Of a stretch of DNA of 64,000 bases, positions 60,760 through 64,000 are shown in pieces; position 1 is the first letter of the stretch; every line of letters starts with the position of its first letter. Made by a program: the position numbers and the translations under genes. This DNA comes from Putridiphycobacter sp965230195 (GTDB lineage Bacteria; Bacteroidota; Bacteroidia; Flavobacteriales_D; Crocinitomicaceae): positions 4,650,001-4,714,000 of the forward strand of contig OZ245997.1 of assembly GCA_965230195.1 (NCBI GenBank). Direction: 5' to 3'. A model generated the notes under the pieces. It had not been told where the DNA came from. It was given only the letters and a program-made list of their open reading frames with translations, and did not search any database.

Positions 60760-61452
60760 CTACTCTCCAATTTTATAACGTAATCCTATTCCAAGATTAC
60801 TGTTAAAATTCGAAACCAATCCGATTGTTTCCAGATGCTCGTTGTAAATATCATTGTAAATTCTGTCCCTTACCAATATGTCAAAATTAGCGGATGCAGC
60901 ATAGTATGCCGTTAGTATAAACTTTTCTCCCAGAGGAACATGAAACGAAGTCGTAAATCTTAGTCCCGGAGACAAATACTGACGATCCCTTCTTGCCTCC
61001 AGACTTACCATTGTTGGATAAATCAACCCGTTTGCAACATTGGTTGGAAACTGTTGATATCTGGACCTAACAATATCGCGTCTCAGTTTATATCCCATTT
61101 CAACATCAGCTCCTACGGTAAAGTATGATCGGTTTAAACTTACTAATTTACGCTGCAATCCGTAGCGCAATACAATACGCCCCTGACTATAAGAGTAATC
61201 TCTGAAATGTACTAAAGAATCTTCCACCTCTTTTATGTAAAAATTGTTTCCTATAAAGCCAGAATTGCTGAGCTGAGCACCCAGTCCTATTCTATGTGCA
61301 TAATGTTCTCCAAAAAACTTTCTGTATTCAATCATGCCATCAAGAGATCCGAAATCTGTAAGCAAACCTACATCTTGTTGACCAATTGCACTGCTTTTAC
61401 CAAAAAGCCAAAACATACTGATTGCCAAAACTTTTATACCAAAACCTTTCAT
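60760..61452 (-). CDS. Outer-membrane protein of unknown function
   Basis: The protein has 230 residues. A signal peptide (KVLAISMFWLFGKSSAIGQ) is followed by alternating strands (GLLTDFGSLDGMIEYRKFFGEHYAHRIGLGAQLSN, GRIVLRYGLQRKL, YFTVGADVEMGYKLRR), ending NLGIGLRYKIGE, as expected for a small outer-membrane barrel. No family is recognised. The gene is divergent from the MarR gene and shares the intergenic region holding the palindrome at 61522-61543. Confidence 0.7.
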   Translation of the reverse strand: MKGFGIKVLAISMFWLFGKSSAIGQQDVGLLTDFGSLDGMIEYRKFFGEHYAHRIGLGAQLSNSGFIGNNFYIKEVEDSLVHFRDYSYSQGRIVLRYGLQRKLVSLNRSYFTVGADVEMGYKLRRDIVRSRYQQFPTNVANGLIYPTMVSLEARRDRQYLSPGLRFTTSFHVPLGEKFILTAYYAASANFDILVRDRIYNDIYNEHLETIGLVSNFNSNLGIGLRYKIGE

Positions 61453-61521
61453 TTTATCTTTTTAAAAGTAACGACCAACCCTGTAAAATATTGTTTTAAC
61501 ATTAATTAAGATCATTTTTTC

Positions 61522-61543
61522 AATACTATGCATGCATAGTATT
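61522..61543. promoter_or_regulatory. Perfect 22-base palindrome, candidate MarR operator
   Basis: The half-site is AATACTATGCA and the second half is its exact reverse complement. It lies 37 bases upstream of the MarR ATG and 11 bases before TATCTTTA (61555-61562), a near match to the -7 consensus. Such a location would place it over the -33 region, typical of MarR autoregulation. Confidence 0.7.
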
Positions 61544-61580
61544 ATTTTTTTTATTATCTTTATAGCATCAGGACTAAAAA

Positions 61581-62027
61581 ATGAATAAAGAAGAGCTATT
61601 TGAATTCCATATACGCAATAACTGGTTTAAAATCTCAAGATACTATAACCAGTTGGCTGCTCAATTTAACACCACCTTTTCGTGGGGTTTTATAATACTT
61701 AACATTGAGAAGGGAGGTACGCCAAGTACTGCTCTGGGTCCGAAAATGGGAATGGAATCCACCAGTCTTTCCAGAACCTTAAAGAAAATGGAAAATGATG
61801 GTGTTATTGTGAGAAAGACGGATGAGATTGACAGAAGAAAATCCCTTGTTTTTTTGACTGATAAGGGTATTGAAATGAGACGTCAGGTTAGAAGTGTTGT
61901 TTTAGACTTCAATCAGAAACTTTATGACCACATTCCTAAGGAAGAAATAAGGGCTTTCTTTGATACCATGCAGAAAGTAAATGAACTGGTTAGTCAATTG
62001 TTGGATAACCAAAATGAAACGATATAA
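61581..62027 (+). CDS. MarR-family transcriptional regulator
   Basis: The protein has 148 residues with a winged helix: STALGPKMGMESTSLSRTLKKMENDGVIVRKTDEIDRRKSLVFLTDKG, with the wing motif DxRRxxxxLTxKG. It is the first gene of an operon whose next gene, ten bases away, is a FadB-like beta-oxidation enzyme. In Bacteroidota this MarR gene commonly precedes the 3-hydroxyacyl-CoA dehydrogenase, thiolase and acyl-CoA ligase genes, so a fatty-acid-responsive repressor is likely. The palindrome just upstream is its candidate site. Confidence 0.9.
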   Translation: MNKEELFEFHIRNNWFKISRYYNQLAAQFNTTFSWGFIILNIEKGGTPSTALGPKMGMESTSLSRTLKKMENDGVIVRKTDEIDRRKSLVFLTDKGIEMRRQVRSVVLDFNQKLYDHIPKEEIRAFFDTMQKVNELVSQLLDNQNETI

Positions 62028-62037
62028 AACACGTTAA

Positions 62038-64000
62038 ATGAATCGAAAAATTAAAAAAGTTGCAGTATTGGGGTCAGGCGTAATGGGCTCGGCCATTGCC
62101 TGTCATTTTGCAAACATTGGTCTGGAAGTACTTTTGCTGGACATGGTTCCCCGTGAACTATCAGAAAAAGATAAGGCAGCCGGACTAAGCCTGGAAGATT
62201 CTAAGGTAAGGAACAGTATAGTTAACCAACATTTAAAAGCTGCTTTAAAATCTAAACCATCACCAATTTACAAAAAGGAATTTGCGAGCAGGATTACAAC
62301 CGGTAATTTTGATGATGATTTTGAAAAAGTTAAAGCTGTTGACTGGATTATTGAGGTTGTTGTTGAAAGACTCGATATCAAACAGATTATTTTAGAAAAA
62401 GCAGATCGATACAGAACCGAAGGTACCATGATTACTTCCAATACTTCAGGTATTCCTATTCATTTGATGTTGGAAGGACGTAGTCAGGACTTTCAGGATC
62501 ATTTCTGCGGAACTCATTTTTTTAATCCACCAAGATATTTAAGATTGCTGGAAATCATTCCATCTCCTAAAACAAAACCGGAAGTTATCGATTTCTTTAT
62601 GCATTATGGTGCCCGTTTCCTTGGTAAAAAAACAGTTTTATGCAAAGACACCCCTGCTTTTATAGCAAATCGTATTGGGGTGTATTCAATTATGTCTCTC
62701 TTTCATATTGTTGATCGAATGGGATTAACGGTTGCAGAGGTTGACAAACTAACCGGTCCGGTATTAGGCAGACCTAAATCAGCTACTTTCAGAACTTGTG
62801 ACGTGGTTGGGCTTGATACATTAGTCCATGTAGCAAATGGTGTGAGGGAAAATTGTCCTGAAGACGAAGAAAAAGAAGAATTTGCCTTAACGGATTATGT
62901 TTCCGGATTAATTGACAGACAATGGTTAGGCGCTAAATCCGGGCAAGGATTTTATAAAAAAGTAAAAAACAATGGCAAAAAAGAAATCCTGTCTTTAAAC
63001 CTGAAGACCATGGAATACGAACCTGGTGAAAAAGTTAGTTTTGCAGCTTTAACTCAGGCTAAGGCCATTGAAGATTTAACAGAACGTACAAAATTCTTAT
63101 ACTCGGATAAAAGTCAGGCCGGAGATTTTTACAGACAATCGTTTAACGGAGTTTTTGCTTATGTCTCGAACAGGGTTCCCGAAATTACAGATGATTTGTA
63201 TAAGATTGATGATGCTATGAAAGCTGGATTTGGATGGGAATTAGGACCTTTTGAATCCTGGGATGTCATAGGATTAACTCATTCGCTTGAACTGATAAAA
63301 GCTTCGGGCAAAACAGTGGCACCATGGATTAATGAAATGGTGGAAAACGGTTTTACATCATTTTATAAGGTGGAGAATGGTCAAAAAAAATATTACGATA
63401 TCAAATCCAAAAACTATCAGGTTATACCTGGAACAGAAGACCTGGTTTTCCTTGATAACCTAAGGGATTCAAATACTGTATGGCAAAATAATGACTGCCA
63501 CTTAATCGACCTAGGAGATGGTATTCTCAACCTTGAATTCCACACTAAAATGAACACAATAGGTGGAGGCGTTTTACAGGGGATTCAAAAAGGTATTGAT
63601 TTAGCTGAACAGGAGTATAAAGGGCTTGTAATTTCAAATACGGGTCAGAATTTTTCAGCTGGTGCAAATGTTGGTCTGATATTTATGATGGCTGTTGAAC
63701 AGGAATATGACGAGTTAAATTTCGCTATTAAGCAGTTTCAGGATACAATGATGAGAATTCGGTACTCCTCATGCCCGGTAATTGTTGCGCCTCATAATAT
63801 GGCCCTTGGTGGAGGTTGTGAAATGTCAATGCATGCTGATAAAGTCATTGCTCATGCTGAGCTTTATATGGGCTTAGTGGAGTTTGGAGTTGGTTTAATT
63901 CCAGGTGGTGGTGGTTCAAAAGAATTTGCCAAACGAATTTCTGACAACCTAAATGAAGGAGATGTCAGAATCAACCGATTCAGAGATGCTTTTCTGACTA
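62038..64000 (+). CDS. 3-hydroxyacyl-CoA dehydrogenase/enoyl-CoA hydratase (FadB-like), cut by the window
   Basis: The frame is open from 62038 (MNRKIKKVAVLGSGVMGSAIACHF) to the right edge, 654 codons. The NAD-binding GSGVMGSAI and the 3-hydroxyacyl-CoA dehydrogenase signature (HFFNPPRYLRLLEIIP, DTPAFIANRIG, GRPKSATFRTCDVVGLDTLVHV) lie first. A crotonase domain follows from about residue 500 (LVISNTGQNFSAGANVGLIFMMA, NMALGGGCEMSMHADKVIAHAELYMGLVEFGVGLIPGGGGSKEF). The dehydrogenase-then-hydratase order is the reverse of E. coli FadB but typical of Bacteroidota. The end of the crotonase domain lies beyond the window. Confidence 0.95.
   Translation, partial: MNRKIKKVAVLGSGVMGSAIACHFANIGLEVLLLDMVPRELSEKDKAAGLSLEDSKVRNSIVNQHLKAALKSKPSPIYKKEFASRITTGNFDDDFEKVKAVDWIIEVVVERLDIKQIILEKADRYRTEGTMITSNTSGIPIHLMLEGRSQDFQDHFCGTHFFNPPRYLRLLEIIPSPKTKPEVIDFFMHYGARFLGKKTVLCKDTPAFIANRIGVYSIMSLFHIVDRMGLTVAEVDKLTGPVLGRPKSATFRTCDVVGLDTLVHVANGVRENCPEDEEKEEFALTDYVSGLIDRQWLGAKSGQGFYKKVKNNGKKEILSLNLKTMEYEPGEKVSFAALTQAKAIEDLTERTKFLYSDKSQAGDFYRQSFNGVFAYVSNRVPEITDDLYKIDDAMKAGFGWELGPFESWDVIGLTHSLELIKASGKTVAPWINEMVENGFTSFYKVENGQKKYYDIKSKNYQVIPGTEDLVFLDNLRDSNTVWQNNDCHLIDLGDGILNLEFHTKMNTIGGGVLQGIQKGIDLAEQEYKGLVISNTGQNFSAGANVGLIFMMAVEQEYDELNFAIKQFQDTMMRIRYSSCPVIVAPHNMALGGGCEMSMHADKVIAHAELYMGLVEFGVGLIPGGGGSKEFAKRISDNLNEGDVRINRFRDAFLT

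Noticed and set aside
1..64000. CRISPR arrays, insertion sequences, integrases or prophage genes
   Set aside because: I found no regularly spaced direct repeats, transposase or integrase motifs. The tRNA 3' duplication at 35010 is the only hint of past integration.

Overview
The window is AT-rich chromosomal DNA from a member of the Bacteroidota, most likely a marine or aquatic Flavobacteriia-like lineage. The evidence is three kinds of type IX secretion (T9SS) cargo or partners (a CHU_C/type B sorting protein, two type A sorting proteins, a PorP/SprF protein and a PorE-like OmpA protein), recurrent TAnnTTTG promoter boxes typical of the Bacteroidota sigma factor, and families largely restricted to this phylum (DUF4199, DUF5106-type thioredoxin proteins, MutS2 without Smr, MbnP-like lipoproteins). 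I see no CRISPR array, insertion sequence, phage module or replication origin. Gene density is high, with many 1-8 base overlaps that indicate operons.

Layout. 1-3.8 kb: partial outer-membrane protein, membrane-bound AraC regulator, rnz and ffh. 3.8-6.1 kb: small anchored protein, MbnP-like lipoprotein and an outer-membrane barrel, divergent from an arsenic resistance operon at 6.2-8.7 kb (ArsR, DUF6428, LMW-PTP/arsenate reductase-like protein, Acr3). 8.9-13.1 kb: an unusual signalling operon, consisting of a soluble histidine kinase, three tandem gapless paralogues of 144 residues, and a protein with two receiver domains and a SpoIIE-type phosphatase domain. 13.1-20.6 kb: PorP/SprF gene and a 2144-residue T9SS repeat protein with 16 tandem repeats. 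21.0-24.5 kb: TetR regulator, small acidic protein, SulP transporter and beta-carbonic anhydrase, a bicarbonate-uptake-like unit. 24.5-34.8 kb: MutS2-like ATPase, regulators (AraC, Crp, AraC), a uracil-DNA glycosylase family protein, a second beta-carbonic anhydrase, two short-chain dehydrogenases and a lipoprotein beta-propeller. 34.8-35.3 kb: tRNA-His with a duplicated 3' end and a REP-like element.

35.3-45 kb: ABCG-like transporter with an N-terminal TerB-like region, radC, polysaccharide deacetylase-like protein, DUF4870-like protein, thioredoxin-fold protein, and an ABC transporter plus acetyltransferase operon. 45-50 kb: secreted type A protein, HD hydrolase, outer-membrane barrel, PorE-like protein. 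50-53 kb: yidC and dapD. 52.9-58.5 kb: ybaB, a TauE/SafE permease, 5-formyltetrahydrofolate cyclo-ligase, DUF547, then an arsenosugar biosynthesis cluster (ArsS radical SAM, rhodanese, TIGR04282-type glycosyltransferase, ArsM). 58.7-64 kb: secreted type A repeat protein, outer-membrane protein, and a MarR-led beta-oxidation operon that runs off the window.

Two independent arsenic loci, one for efflux and one for organoarsenic synthesis, lie about 47 kb apart, suggesting that the cell both exports arsenite and converts it to methylated sugars. The signalling operon at 8.9-13.1 kb is the best candidate for an undescribed system: its architecture suggests a two-component input feeding a SpoIIE phosphatase and three candidate partner proteins. 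All functional claims are from reading the sequence and from family knowledge; no database search was run.
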